Below, one piece after another: positions 7,651 through 19,924 of a stretch of 64,000 nt of DNA (its first letter is position 1; every line of letters begins with the position of its first letter). The position numbers and the translations under genes were made by a program. The notes beneath the pieces are model-generated. The model did no database searches. It was not told the DNA's origin and was given only the letters and a program-made list of their open reading frames with translations. This DNA is from Ficedula albicollis (taxonomy: Eukaryota; Chordata; Aves; Passeriformes; Muscicapidae), in assembly GCF_000247815.1 (NCBI RefSeq), contig NC_021673.1, forward strand, positions 48,854,069-48,918,068. Direction: 5' to 3'.

Positions 7651-10600
7651 CAGCAGAAAAGCACAGGCTAAAATTTACCCTGGTTGCTAAAAATACTGAG
7701 GACAGGAATAGAGAATTCACCACACTTTTTTTCAGACTCACGTGTGCTTTGAGTTTATTATGGGATTAGAGCTGCCATACTATGCCAAAAGCTTCAGCTG
7801 AGTTTCTATTATAAGTGTGCTTTTTGGCTTCTCGCCCAAACTGTGAAAAACTTCCTATAAGCATGCAAAATCCATAGTCAGGAAGGTTTAGGATGAAAGG
7901 GTAGATATAAGGGAGTTACTTTGCTTTCTCCAGCAAATTTTGAAGTGGGGTGTCTGGAGCAGCCTGGCTATTGGGAGCATCACTCCCTGGTGTGCACTCT
8001 CCTGGTGGCCACTGAATGGGGAGCAGCTGATGTTGGCCACCTTGGCTTGGGAAGAGCTTGTTGTCATTGCAATGAAGGGTGGGTTTTTCCTGTCCCTTGT
8101 TACACCTCTCACTGTGCAGAGCCACGATGGCAGAAACACTTGTCTGAAAACTGGGCTTTGTTCTAGAAAACCTTTTTGTCCTACCTTTGTCCTCCTAATG
8201 CTGGTGAAGAGGATTGAGAGGCAGGTGGGACAAAAGAGTGTTTTGTAGAAGACACTTAATGAGGAATAGAAGTTAAAGACAGCACTGGCATTTAACCAAA
8301 ATCATATAGCAAAAAAAACCCACCCAATTCACTGCTGCCTTTTCATGTGATAGGAATTTGAGAGAATAAAAGTTTCAAGATGGGTTCCAAGCAGAGATCC
8401 CCTTGAGTTGCTACCTTGAGGGCTGATGCTGCCTCATCATACATTCCTGCTTTCCCTTTTTTATTGTTTCATGTGGTTTTGTTCTTCAACATGCAGAATA
8501 CATTATTTTGAGGAGTTCAATCTTTAAAAAGCAACAAGTAAGTTTGAGCCTTGACTCAGATGGGAGCAGTTCTGCCACTCCAAGTTATCAAGCTCCGTTT
8601 GCAGTGTGTGTGCTGGGAAGGGAAGGAGCAATACCTGAGGGGACTAACCCAGATAATTTGAACAGCACCGTCTCTTTTGCTTCTAGCAACAAAGAATGGC
8701 TGCTCCAGGTCATTACTGTAAATAACCAAACAGGCAGACAGGTGCCATCAGCTTTCCAAGTGCTAAAGCTGCACACAGAGGCCAGCTCGTCACTCACACT
8801 GGCACCATTGCATCTCTTGGTCAGGCCACATCAGAGTCGAAACACCTTGCAGCTGGCAGTAATGATAATAATATATAGACTGGTTGCTTGTGAAATGATC
8901 ATTTGTTGCAAAACAGTCCTTATTAATAGCCCACAGATGGCAGTGGCCATCTGGGGCCTCAGCTATGCAAACTGCTACAAGAATTTGTTCTGCAGCTGAC
9001 AGGGAGCCACGACTGCTGCTGGTTTAGTCCTAGGTGAAGTGGGTGTGAAAACAGGGCAATGTTTCTTTGGGGAAATCTATTTCCAGTCAAAACACCTATT
9101 TGTTGCTCTGAATACTTCATAACACAGTCATGAAATATGTAGGAAGAATATTGACCCCTTAAGTACAATATGGCTGAATTTGTGAGACTTATTCCCTTCA
9201 AAACCTTGGCCTGCTTTATTTCTTAATGACATTTTTGAGCTCATTTAAACCCTCCCATGCAAATAGCTTGCTTCCCAAGCAAGAAGGGAAAAAAAAGGAA
9301 AGAAAATTCTTTGAAGCCTTCCCCAAAGATGAAGCAATGCCACAAGCTGTGATGAATGCGTCCATTTATCACTTCAGGTGTGAGGCTATTCAGGGCTGTG
9401 ACATTTCCCCGGTAAAAGTCAATATCAAGTCCTGAGTTTGTAGCACAGTGTGCAATTTGCTTCCTTTTTCCTTTTTCCTTCTCCCATTTCCCTTTAAAGG
9501 ATGTGATGGTCTATTATAGCAACCCCCATCTCTGTAACAGTGATACCAATTGGTCCCAGGCATGCAAGGAGGTGCAGAACCTTCCCAACAAGACCTGCTC
9601 TGTTTGGGAGATGATGGGACTGAGACACCAGCTCCTGGGAGAGGGCAGACCCAAGCCTGCCAGAACCATTATCTGCCCAAGGACTGCCTGCACGTTAGCA
9701 ACAGTACAGAGTCAGGCCTGCTGTCTTTGTTCTCAATCCTCCTTTTCCTCCAGCCCAGAGATGCAAGTCTGAGAGTCTGAGTCTGTGCCTGCTTGCCTCC
9801 TGCTCACCCGGAACAGTTGTGTGTTGGGATGTGAGGGCTGGATGCACCTGCAGGGTACTTTGGTTTATTTGACCCAGGTGCCTGAGAAGGAAGCCAAACT
9901 AGAAGCTGACGTACTGTGCACATCAAAACTGGACTGGCTCCATCTGGGGTGGCCCAGACCAATCCTAAATCCTTGTGACAGGGACACTGTTGGGAGGACT
10001 AGACCTTCTCTGAAATAAAACTGTTGAACTGCTTATAGTGCAAGCGCACCAGCTGCTTTGGTTTACTGAACCATTCCTAGCATGCTGAATGACTTGCTAA
10101 TTATAACCAGGAGGCAGACCTTTCTCCCTGCCCTGCAGAGCTAAGCCGGCCTCCCGGTGAGCTGCAGGGAAGTTTTACCAGTATCTGTTACCATCAAGTG
10201 CCAGCACTTCGTCCTAGCACACACAGCTGGCTCTGGCTGCTCTCTGCCAGCAAGGGCCTGTTACATTTAGAGTTTTACTTGCCAAGTTTTAGTTTTAGAA
10301 GCAAAGGCTGAAGCTGCGTGGTCCTACACACCCAGCTTCTTCCTGGCTTGTGGCTTTTGGGGTGCCTGAAGAGGATCACAGGAAAGCCATGGCAGGAGGG
10401 GAGACCATGTATCCCCATCACCACTGGTGCAGGATAGGGAGGATAGCAAGTGAGTCATATGGAAGCAAATCCAGAGCTGTTTCACTGCCCTTCCCCCCTT
10501 CTCTGTACTCTCGGTGACTGTTTTGGGAGATATTAAAAGATACAAGATCTTCTATAGTTGAAGTCAAAGCTGTCTGCCAATAATAGACATGTTCTTTACT

Positions 10601-12394
10601 TCACCCACACAGGTTGATTTGGGTTTTTTATTAAAATTTATGGAAGGCACTTCAAATTATAATGATTGAAAAAAAAATTAAAACTGTTCCTTATGTTGTT
10701 GTTGTTATATTTAGCAGTTTATTTGGCTCAACTGTATTTTTGGCTTAGAAATTTCATGCTTGCCTGGTCTGCTTTTGTTGGCCTTTCTGTGAATATATGC
10801 TTTGTAGATAGGGAGAAAAAATAATAACAAAATGTAGTTTTTCCTAAGGGCTCTGAACCAGGTGGAAGAGCCTGAGTTTTGCTCCTAGCAGTGAGAAATG
10901 GGTTAGCTGCTGCAGCAAGCTGGCAGGAGGCAGTATCTTTATTTTCCCCTTCTTTTGTGGCTGCTGCCTGCACCACAGGTGTAGAGAACTGCTTTGGGAC
11001 ACACAGAACCCAAGAGTTGTATTCAGAGACGTATGAGAGGTGCCTAGGCAGGGAGGACAGGAATGAGGGAGACTGAGGAATGAGGACAATGAAGTGAATG
11101 GGAAAGAGCTGTGGGTAGGAGGAAAAAAAAAAAAGGGAAGCTGGAGCTGCATACCATGCTTCTAAGGTGAGGCTAATGGAGGTGCCAAGCAGACAAATAC
11201 ATGCAGAGAGCTACATACAGACACACCTGCAAATGCACACACATAAAAATGTCTCTTAAGAGTTTATAAATAATTTGAGCAAAATGTAGCTCTGTGTGTG
11301 TACATCATCTAACAACAACTGACTTCTGAATTTGTTACTCTTCACTGTTCATATCAGTACTGATCTGTAAATCCAGCAGAAGAGATCCATTGTTCTCTTA
11401 TTTTGAGTCTGCATAAGGTCTTAACAAATCAGGAGGCAAAATGTTATGTACAGTAAGCGAAGTGAATTGCACAGAGAGAGAGATAAATGGTGTCCTCCAG
11501 GGCATGTGCTGGAGGAAACTTGACACTTTGCAACTCTTTTTATCTCTGGACATTCTGAGGATGAGGTTTCTAATTGCAATGAACTCTTTGTGAGGAAAGG
11601 ACCTGTTGGGACATTAGCTGGGTACTTTAGTCTTCGCCTCTGAAGTCTGTTCTCTAGGAGCACACCTTGTTCACCTGAGTATCCCTAGTACCCTTGAAAT
11701 AGAGAAATTAAAATCACTGAGGGGGGAAAATAGGAATAAAGGAAGTGCTAGCCAGGCTGAACACACTTTTCAGATGTTCTCTGGTGTTTGCTGACAAGGA
11801 GTTATATTAGAAAAAGGTGAAACAAGGAGGCCAAACATTGGTGTGGGCCACAGACTTTGCAGAGGGCCCTACAGTGGAAGCAAAGGCATCCCTCATGGGA
11901 TGGGCATGCTACGCTGCAGCTGACATCTATTCAAACAACTGCCAATTCAATAAGATTTGAGTCCTTTTTATAGGATCTGAGGAAACTCCCAAGCCAGTAC
12001 TAAATTACTCCTTAAAAATTCAAAGGTTTACTATTTATTGCATGTGTCACAGTAGGATGTCAGAACTGTGCCAGGGCCCTCAGCAAGCAGAAAATAAAAG
12101 ATGGCTTTTACCTTATATCAAGATCTTATCAGGGGATAAAAATTTATTGGTATACGCAATATACAACACAGAGAGCTATGAACCCTCCAAGAAGTTTAAT
12201 CCCAGTGAGTGCAGAGTAAATGCAATAGGAAATAGAAAACATTTCTGTAAGTTTTCCTTAACTACTGCTTTCTGGAGTATAGAAACTGTGTGTCCTGGGG
12301 ACTTGGCGGATTCTTGCTTCTGTCCAAATGGTTTCACAGCAGTGCCTGAAGCAAGGACTGGGGCCCAGGGCATGCCCCACATCAAGATCCCCTA

Positions 12395-12520
12395 CAGTAT
12401 GGGGGCAGAGGTATCATCTGCAGTGGGGTTTGCACTAAAAATGTCATTGTTTAGAGGGCAGCCAGTATGGGGGCAGAGGTATCATCTGCAGTGGGGTTTG
12501 CACTAAAAATGTCATTGTTT
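12395..12520. repeat. 68-bp tandem duplication
   Basis: CAGTATGGGGGCAGAGGTAT at 12395 recurs at 12463. The shared part runs through CACTAAAAATGTCATTGTTT and is identical by eye. Confidence 0.95.
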
Positions 12521-15500
12521 TTGCTTTGTCAGCTTTATTTCTTTGCAAAGAAATACTCAGATTAAGGACGTTTTGTTTTGGTTTTGTTTTGTTTTGTTAC
12601 AAACCTGAGTTTGGATTCAATACCCACTTCAGCAGAGAAGGAACCCAGTGCTTGGCTGATGCCTTTATCTCTTTACCAGCTGAAGGCAGCAGTAAAACAT
12701 TGAAATTAGACTGGAAATCACAGGGTACTCCTGACCCAGCAGCTGCCTGTTTATCACAAGAAAATATATAAGAATGTCAAATAAATATGAAAGGCCTCAC
12801 TCTCTGTAATCCTGTACTTTAAAGACTTTTAATGTATTTTTTAGAAATTTTTTTAATGCCTGTCCAACTTAATCTGTCCCCCTGTTCTTGCTTTTTGGCC
12901 ATGGGCCAGCATTTCCCTTCTGGCACGAAAGAAGGGTGTCAAAAGCTGGGCTGCAGCCAGGTAATCAGGTCAGCAAGGCAAAATTCAATCAAGTGTTTTT
13001 TCAGCCAGTGTAACTGTGGCCCAGACAGACCCTGGAGTCACAGCTGCCTGGCAGCCCTTTTCCCCTGATAAGCTCAGAGCTGATCTGCACACTATTTTCA
13101 GTATGTGTTTAACTCTTTACATCTTGCTGTGTTCGTTTTGGGGATAAGCTTGCCTTGCTCTCCTTGTGCCTACACCAGTGGCTGGCTACCAGCATGGTCC
13201 CCATTTTTGTGCCACCCTACCCTGTTGTGAGTGCCTGTCAACAAGTATAAGAATGGGGTACTCACTGGTATTTTCTGGGTATTTCCTGGCTCTCAGGTGC
13301 TTTGTCTTAAGGCCTATCTCGCAATCCTTGCAGTCCTTGTGAACTGATGGGGTTGGTACCATGACGAGAGACAGCTTGATGAGGCTTTTCATGAAGGGCT
13401 GCTTCTTTTTCTTCATTTTAAACCTTCCACCTTCACTTAATATCCAGAAAATAAAAGGTAGCAAAGGGGCTGCAAGGGTCTTGTGGCTCAACAGGTTTCA
13501 AAGCGATGCTTTCTTCTGCTGTCAGCGACCAAGTTTTGCTCTCCAGACCAGCCCTGTCGGGAAAATTAGCTTCTCCTGGTAGTGTCTTATCCAGAGCCAA
13601 AGCTGAAAGTTGAGACAAGTCGATTTTCCACTGAGTGCGTCTTAATATTTCATTGCCAGCACTGCACAAGCAGCACTTCCCTTCCATTATAGAATGGCAT
13701 AAGAAGGATGCAGAATCCCAGAAACAGGTATTGTTAATTTATATCTTGCAAGTTTTGTTTGTAAAATACAACCATTGTAATTCCTTGCTTTCCATTTCTA
13801 AAGTGCGCTAGCAATAAACTGGAAAAAAATAATGGGATACACATATTTGGCAAGCTCTTTCCAGGGTTTTATATCAGTCCACTCTTGGATTCAATTACAG
13901 GCAATTTGAATTTTTCACGCAAAGTCTTGCTTCTTAAAAATGTCTCCTTTCAAATCAAAACCCTCAAAATAATTTGTGAAAATTCTCAAGTTGTTTTAAG
14001 TTTTCTTCAAAAGAAAACTTTTAGTGTGAAATTGCATTTTTGTGTTATGTGGAAAATGTTGTTCTTCTTGAAATAAAACTTCTCCAGCATTTCTGTGTAA
14101 ATGGGTATGTACTGAGCTAGAGCAAAATGGAATTAATTTTTCTTAAAATCCTTCTCCTCTGATGCATTGGAATAAAATTGCCAGTCTGTATCCAACTGCT
14201 CTGCTCTTTGCAGCTTGAGCACTGTCCAGGCACATACTTCCCCAAATTAACTCCTGTGCTACCCAATGGTGGCAACAGAAAACCAGGAGCCCGTGATTGT
14301 AGGACAGCTTTTCTAAGGTTTGAGGATCTCTCACTTACCAAAAAACCCCAGTGGCTGCTGGGATTCTCAAAAGTATTATAACTTCTTTTACTGAAATAGG
14401 TGATACCACTGGAATTGCGCACTCGGCCATAGGGCTGTTTATCCCAATTCTTTGAGTATGGCTTGGAGGACGTCAGAAGCATTGTGTTCTGCTTATCCTT
14501 CTGTTTTCCCTCCTTGGGCAGTCTTTGACTTAAGATCCTTTCCTAAAAACTATGTTTCAAGTGAATGAAGCAGTTATTGCTCATCCTAATTGACTCTAAC
14601 TGAAGTTAACAGCGTTAATTATCTCTTACACCTTCCTATTTTTATCCACTGCTGCTGAAAACAGAGAAGCCATTGGATGAAAATCCTGCAGCATAGTGGA
14701 TTTCTCTGCTAAAACCTCTCCACTGTAATGAGGGGATTAATAGTACATGGTGTTATTAGCTATTAATCTCGATCCCCAGGCTGGCCCCACTTCAATACAT
14801 GATCGAATGTTCCCTCTTCCCGCTCAGTAATTTCTGTCTAATGCCACTCCACCCGTTTCTGATCCTCTTTTATAAGGGGGCTGTCAGTCACAGCCAGCGA
14901 GCTGCATGATGGGGAATGCAGCAGGGGGTGTTTCACACTGCATCAGCAGGGGCTGTGCCAGGGTGTCTCTCCAGCTCTGGGCACACAGCACAGCTGTTCT
15001 TATCAGAAGAATAAGTTTCCTTGGTAGCCCTTCCATGCTTGGCCACCACCAGGTGTGCCTCACAAGGCTGTACTGCTATGAAAACCTGTGCTTCAAGCTG
15101 AGCACATTCCTCCTTCACCTCTTTCCTATCACTGGCAGGTTGTATTTTTAAATGTCACAGAGGCACAGAATAAAATTACAAGCATCCTGTCTGTTGCAGC
15201 TCTGGGCTGCTGCGGGAGACGTAACTCCTCTCTAGGAAAGGGTAGGAGAGGGGAGGGTTGTAAACTTCCCTTGTAAGAAGTGGAACCACGTAGGAGAGAA
15301 AATGCAGGAAAAAGAGAAGAAAAATAACATAGCAGCATTGCAAAATATATCAGTCCTGCAAACACAGTCAGTTCTTGTTCAGCCTTCATTTGCTGATCAG
15401 TATCACTAGAGCTTCCTCAATGCATATTTCAGTTTTCTACAGCTCTCCCTCTTCATATGCCATGTGTTTCTTCACAATTTATCCTCGCAGATGTGGGCAT

Positions 15501-16277
15501 GGAGGCAGTAAAAGGTGAAATGTCTTTGCTTAGGTCATGGAGCAGATGTAGGAATTGGGAACAGGTGTTTTCCCTGATACTTTATGCTTTTAAGCAGGAC
15601 AAGGCAATGAATTTTGACCAGGGTCTTCCAGATGGTTTTAGTGGGACCAACAAAGCAGCTACACCTCTGTTAGATTCTTCTTGCTTCCATTGCTTGCTGA
15701 GACATTGAAAGCAAGGCTAAGAATAAGGACAGTCCCATGGGAACAAAAAAAGACTATCACGACCATCTGGAAAATACAACCTTGGGCCAAATGTTGTAGG
15801 GCTTACTAGTCCCTTCTGAGCCTTATGCTAGGTAAGAAATAGGATCCCATGCAGTACATGGGGGCTCTGGGTGTGGGACACATCCAGCATACACCAAAAT
15901 ATTCCAATGAATAGATTTGGAAGAAAAAAGCTTTAAGTTTTCAGCCTCACAACAGCAGCAGTTTGCCATGTCACAAGCTTGGTCCTTTAACTTAGTCTCC
16001 AGTAATTTAGAAAGATTGTTTCAAGAAGTAAAAAGTTTGGGGAGAAGGATCACTCCATCAGCTCAAATGGGATAGTCCATAAACTGTGGGCTGTTCTGAA
16101 ACACATAGAGTAAGTGTCCTTTCACAGTAATAGAAGTAAAATGTTTATCATTAAAATTAAGCATATTTAATAGAAGTGGCAAAACTTCCTCAGAGAGCTG
16201 AACCCTTGGTGTAATTCTTCCATGAGGCTGCCCCTCAGTTTTGTTTTTTTTTTGTGTGTGTGATTTTTTTTTTTGGG

Positions 16278-16278
16278 T

Positions 16279-16309
<31 letters not shown>
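16278..16309. repeat. (TG)n dinucleotide microsatellite, about 15-16 units
   Basis: Uninterrupted TG alternation follows a T-rich tract (about 16236-16274). It is the source of spurious Cys/Val and His/Thr open frames on the two strands. Confidence 0.95.
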
Positions 16310-16314
<5 letters not shown>

Positions 16315-18276
16315 TTTTAATTTAAAGCTGACACACATGTTTTGGGCCACCAGCAAAACTATGATGAAAAGAAGGACAACATGGAGAAACCATGTTGTCA
16401 AACTGACCTTTCTTGGCAGAGATTTGGTGTGACAGAGGCATAAGATGTGACTCCATGACTTTGACCAGCTAACCTCAATGCTTGAACCTAGACTTTGTAC
16501 ACCAGTTAGGGGACTAAACTTCAGTGCAGCAAAGCCAACTGGTACTTTTCAGTTCTGATGTCAAAGCAGGATTCAGGCATCTCATTAAGCATATCTTTTG
16601 TGTAGGTTCTCTCAGATGCAAGGGAATTTGTAAAATCTAGTTAATGGATACATGGGGAAGTACTCAGGACATTAAAAAAGAAATTAGAGTAGCTTTCTTG
16701 TCCTGTATCTTTTGACTACAAAACTGTGCATAGAAGAGCAGGGAGAGTATTGAAATAGGCACCCAGGGCTGTGAGGTTGGTCCCACAGTATCTGTTCCAT
16801 AGTACTGACATCAATGACCAAATTACTTCTCCCTTTCTTGTCTGGCTGCGGTAGTAGTACAAAGGGACTGATACCTGCCTTGAGAGGTCACTTGATGTGG
16901 CTTCATAGAAATAAGGGCTGTAAGTACATCAGCAGTGCAGAGGTTTCTACCTTTGGGCTCATTTCCGAGTCTGGTCCTTGGAGTTGCAGGAGGGACAAAT
17001 GCATGGTTGGAAATCTTGGCTTATGCATATCTCTGGGCTGTCTTTCATCCCCTCATGTTGCACCCTGAGGTTAAGGTCTCTGATTCTAAAGTTTGTTGAT
17101 CAGGTTCTCTTTAAAACAGTGTAAACTGGAAAGAGTTTAAAAAAGGAATCTGCCAAGCTGGGCAACGCCTGCAAAGATTTATTTCCTTTTGTCCCTATAC
17201 TAAACATTTTCCCTTTCAGCCACTTACACTGAACTACCAGTGCCAAACAAAAAAGAATAGGAGCATTGCAGGGGAGTAACCGGCAGTAGGTGGAGTCTTC
17301 CTTTATCTTGCATGTGCTGAGCTTAAGAAGTGACTTTCCATCGTGGACCTCCTGGCTCTTTCAGTTGGTTTCAGAAGCTCATGTGAAGCTCAAAGAAGAA
17401 TGCATGTCTGGAAGATATAAAACAAGCTGGAAAAATGGGAGTGAGGTGGAAGATACCCAGCTCTATATTTAGAAGTCAGAGTATATGTGCTCCCCCAGCA
17501 ACTGTGGGTAATAATATTGTATGGGAAACAAACCTGGCCTAATGGGTTCCAGCCTGCTTGTGGTGGCATTGTGCTTTTGAACAGCTATGGTATGAATTAC
17601 AGCAGCTCCAAAATTTAATATATAACCCAGGGAGCAGCTGGAAACTAGCAGGATGTACTGAAAATGTACAGCCATACATTACCAAACCCTAGTTACAGAG
17701 GAATAGCTCTGGGGTGGGGGGGGTAAAGGAATTTAAAAATCCTGCTGAGCAGATCACCAATGGCAAAAAGGCACCAAATGTTATAACGCTCTGAAAATAA
17801 CAGTCTGTTATAACATGATAAATTGTATTTGAGGCTGGAGGAGCATCAGGTGCCCTTGGGCATGCATAAGGGTATGGACGTCTGCAGAATTTGGTCATCA
17901 GAGCACCGTGGGCCATTAGAAAAGCATGTAGGTCTTTAAATACAGTCGAGCATAACTGTTGTGTGGCTTAAAATTAAAAGGTATGCTTTTATTTGGGAGG
18001 GGGTAAGCCCTGGGGTAATAAACTGTGTGAGAAAGAAGGAATTTAAGACAGTCAATGCTGGGAAGAGACTTTGAGAGGAGAATTTCCTACGTGCCTAAAT
18101 GAAACTTTACACAGTGCCATCTGCCCAGGTAGATCCATATTTCAGGTAAGTGTCAGAGTGCAGCTCTCCCTTTTAACTTCAATTTATTTCATCAGAAACA
18201 CAAGACTCTAACAAAATACATTTTGGAGAAAAAAAATCTCTGGCATGGAAAAACTGAAACAAAATTACTTCAGTCT

Positions 18277-18979
18277 TGTTGGGGATTGGGTTTTTGTTGT
18301 TTTGCTGTCTCAGTTTAAAGAATTTTTCCCATTATCATGCTAACGGAGCCTGCTGGGTTACGCCCAGGATCTTTCTGATGACTCTAGACACAGGGGTAGG
18401 TGGGAGCGGGCTTCCAGGAGGGGCTATTCGTGTTTCCGAGCTGGGAGGAGGGACCCCCCGTCCGCAGCACACGTGGTGAGAATGTAGGAGAGCCAGACCC
18501 TCTGCAAACAACTGCCCTGCATCTCCCCCGCTCCAGCCTCCTACCTCTGAGGACACAGCAAATCACCGAGACACAAACGGTGAGCGAGGAGCTGCCCGCT
18601 ACAGCCCGCTCCCACCTGAGACACGGCACAGCCGCTGCCGCCCCCGCCCCTCCTGCTTCCGCTTGCTCTCCACAGCTGTCCCGGCTCTGTCCCGTCTTCA
18701 CCACCGGGACCAAGCGCAGAGAGAGTGTGCCTGTGGCTAAAGAAAGGACTGGAACCGAGTTATCTGTTCTGTTTTGTTGGTAATTTTAATAACTGCTGTT
18801 GTTTCTGCTTGTACGGTTAGATATATCAGTAAAAGAGCTGTTACTCCTACCCCCTTATCTCTGTCTTAGAGTCCTTGATTCAAACAATTCTAATACTTGG
18901 AGCGAGTGGAATTAAATTCTCTATTTCAAAGAGAAGTTTCTGCCTTTATTGGCAAACACCTGTCCTTCAAACCAGGACA
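18277..18979 (+). mobile_element. Probable solo LTR of an avian ERV, GC-rich core
   Basis: A markedly CpG/GC-rich block (about 18390-18740) sits inside AT-rich DNA, flanked by TGTTGGGGATTGGG on the left and a pyrimidine-rich end (CACCTGTCCTTCAAACCAGGACA) on the right. The right third, with AGTAAAAGAGCTGTTACTCC, a GGAGCGAGTGGAATTAAATT stretch and the terminal CCAGGACA, resembles the R-U5 end of bird ERV LTRs as I remember them. I could not find a matching target-site duplication, so the left boundary is uncertain. An alternative is an isolated CpG island or an unrelated first exon; no convincing coding exon is visible. Confidence 0.5.
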
Positions 18980-19442
18980 ACCCTTAACCAAATAACTCAG
19001 CCCAGTTGTGCTTGGAAACCATAAATTCAATTATTTGAGTAACTACAATATCAGACTCATGAGACACCCACTGAACAGCAGCCATTTCCAAAAAGCATGA
19101 AACAGCAGTCAAGTCAAATTCAGAACAGCAACCTATATTCAGAAATACAATACACAAACAAAAACGAATATCTGATTAAAGAAAGCCTTTTGTCTCAAAG
19201 TGTTTTATGGAAGACCAGCGTCAAAAACTCCTCAGATCTCTTTGCACATCTACTGTGATATTCCAACACTAACAAATGAAAGGGAACATATGCTGAGACA
19301 ACCAGGTGTACTAAAGCAACAGTCTTAGCACTGAAAAATAAGTTCAACACTTAAATGCATGCAGTAATTAGAGAAAAAAAAAAAGAAGTCCTTTATCAGT
19401 AGTTCATTCCCATTTTGAATTAACAATTGCTATACCTCTGCC
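18980..19442. other. AT-rich spacer between the LTR-like element and its repeated end
   Basis: No gene or protein similarity is visible. It might be the remnant of ERV internal sequence, but no retroviral motif was found. Confidence 0.4.
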
Positions 19443-19915
19443 TAATTATAATATTCGGGAGGGAGAGGAATTAAATTCTCTATTTCAAAGATGAGCTTCT
19501 GCCTTTATTGGCAGACACCTGTCCTTCAAACCAGGACAAATCTTTTATGTGTTCTGTTTCTAAAAATGTAGATGACAAATCGAAATAAAATATTCACATA
19601 GTCAGGAACCCATGTTGACAGTTAATGCTGAATTACATCCAAAGACATTTTAAAATGGGAATTTAATGGATGTCTGATTCAGATAATTATAATATTTGGG
19701 AGGGAGAGGAATTAAATTCTCTATTTCAAAGATGAGCTTCTGCCTTTATTGGCAGACACCTGTCCTTCAAACCAGGACAAATCTTTTATGTGTTCTGTTT
19801 CTAAAAATGTAGATGACAAATCGAAATAAAATATTCACATAGTCAGGAACCCATGTTGACAGTTAATGCTGAATTACATCCAAAGACATTTTAAAATGGG
19901 AATTTAATGGATGTC
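19443..19915 (+). repeat. 241-bp tandem duplication carrying the LTR-end motif
   Basis: TAATTATAATATT at 19443 recurs at 19684, and the units match except for about one substitution (ATTCGGGAGGG versus ATTTGGGAGGG) until TTTAATGGATGTCT. The first 90 bp of each unit, from GGAATTAAATTCTCTATTTC to CCAGGACA, is a diverged copy of the terminal part of the upstream LTR-like element (18903-18979). The window therefore holds three copies of this LTR end. The remaining 150 bp of each unit is unrecognised. Confidence 0.9.
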
Positions 19916-19924
19916 TTTGAACAG

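Larger units (their letters stand above)
5956..18276. other. Intergenic DNA without recognisable genes
   Basis: About 12 kb of mostly unique AT-rich sequence. Open stretches are short (the longest is 163 codons at 8508-8999) and show no recognisable domain or codon bias. The interval holds a GA-rich tract (7615-7640) running into an A tract, a pyrimidine-rich tract near 9460-9495, a 68-bp tandem duplication (12395-12520), a T-rich tract followed by TG repeats (about 16236-16310), and a cluster of TAAT/ATTA motifs near 14585-14770. No RNA gene was recognised. Confidence 0.6.

Noticed and set aside
8508..8999. 163-codon open frame, the longest outside EEPD1, the provirus and the G runs
   Set aside because: No recognisable domain or motif and no upstream promoter features; composition is like the surrounding intergenic DNA, and a single frame of this length is expected by chance in tens of kilobases.
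18400..18783. Overlapping open frames on both strands in the GC-rich block
   Set aside because: GC-rich sequence has few stops, so open frames arise by chance; the block reads better as an LTR-like element.
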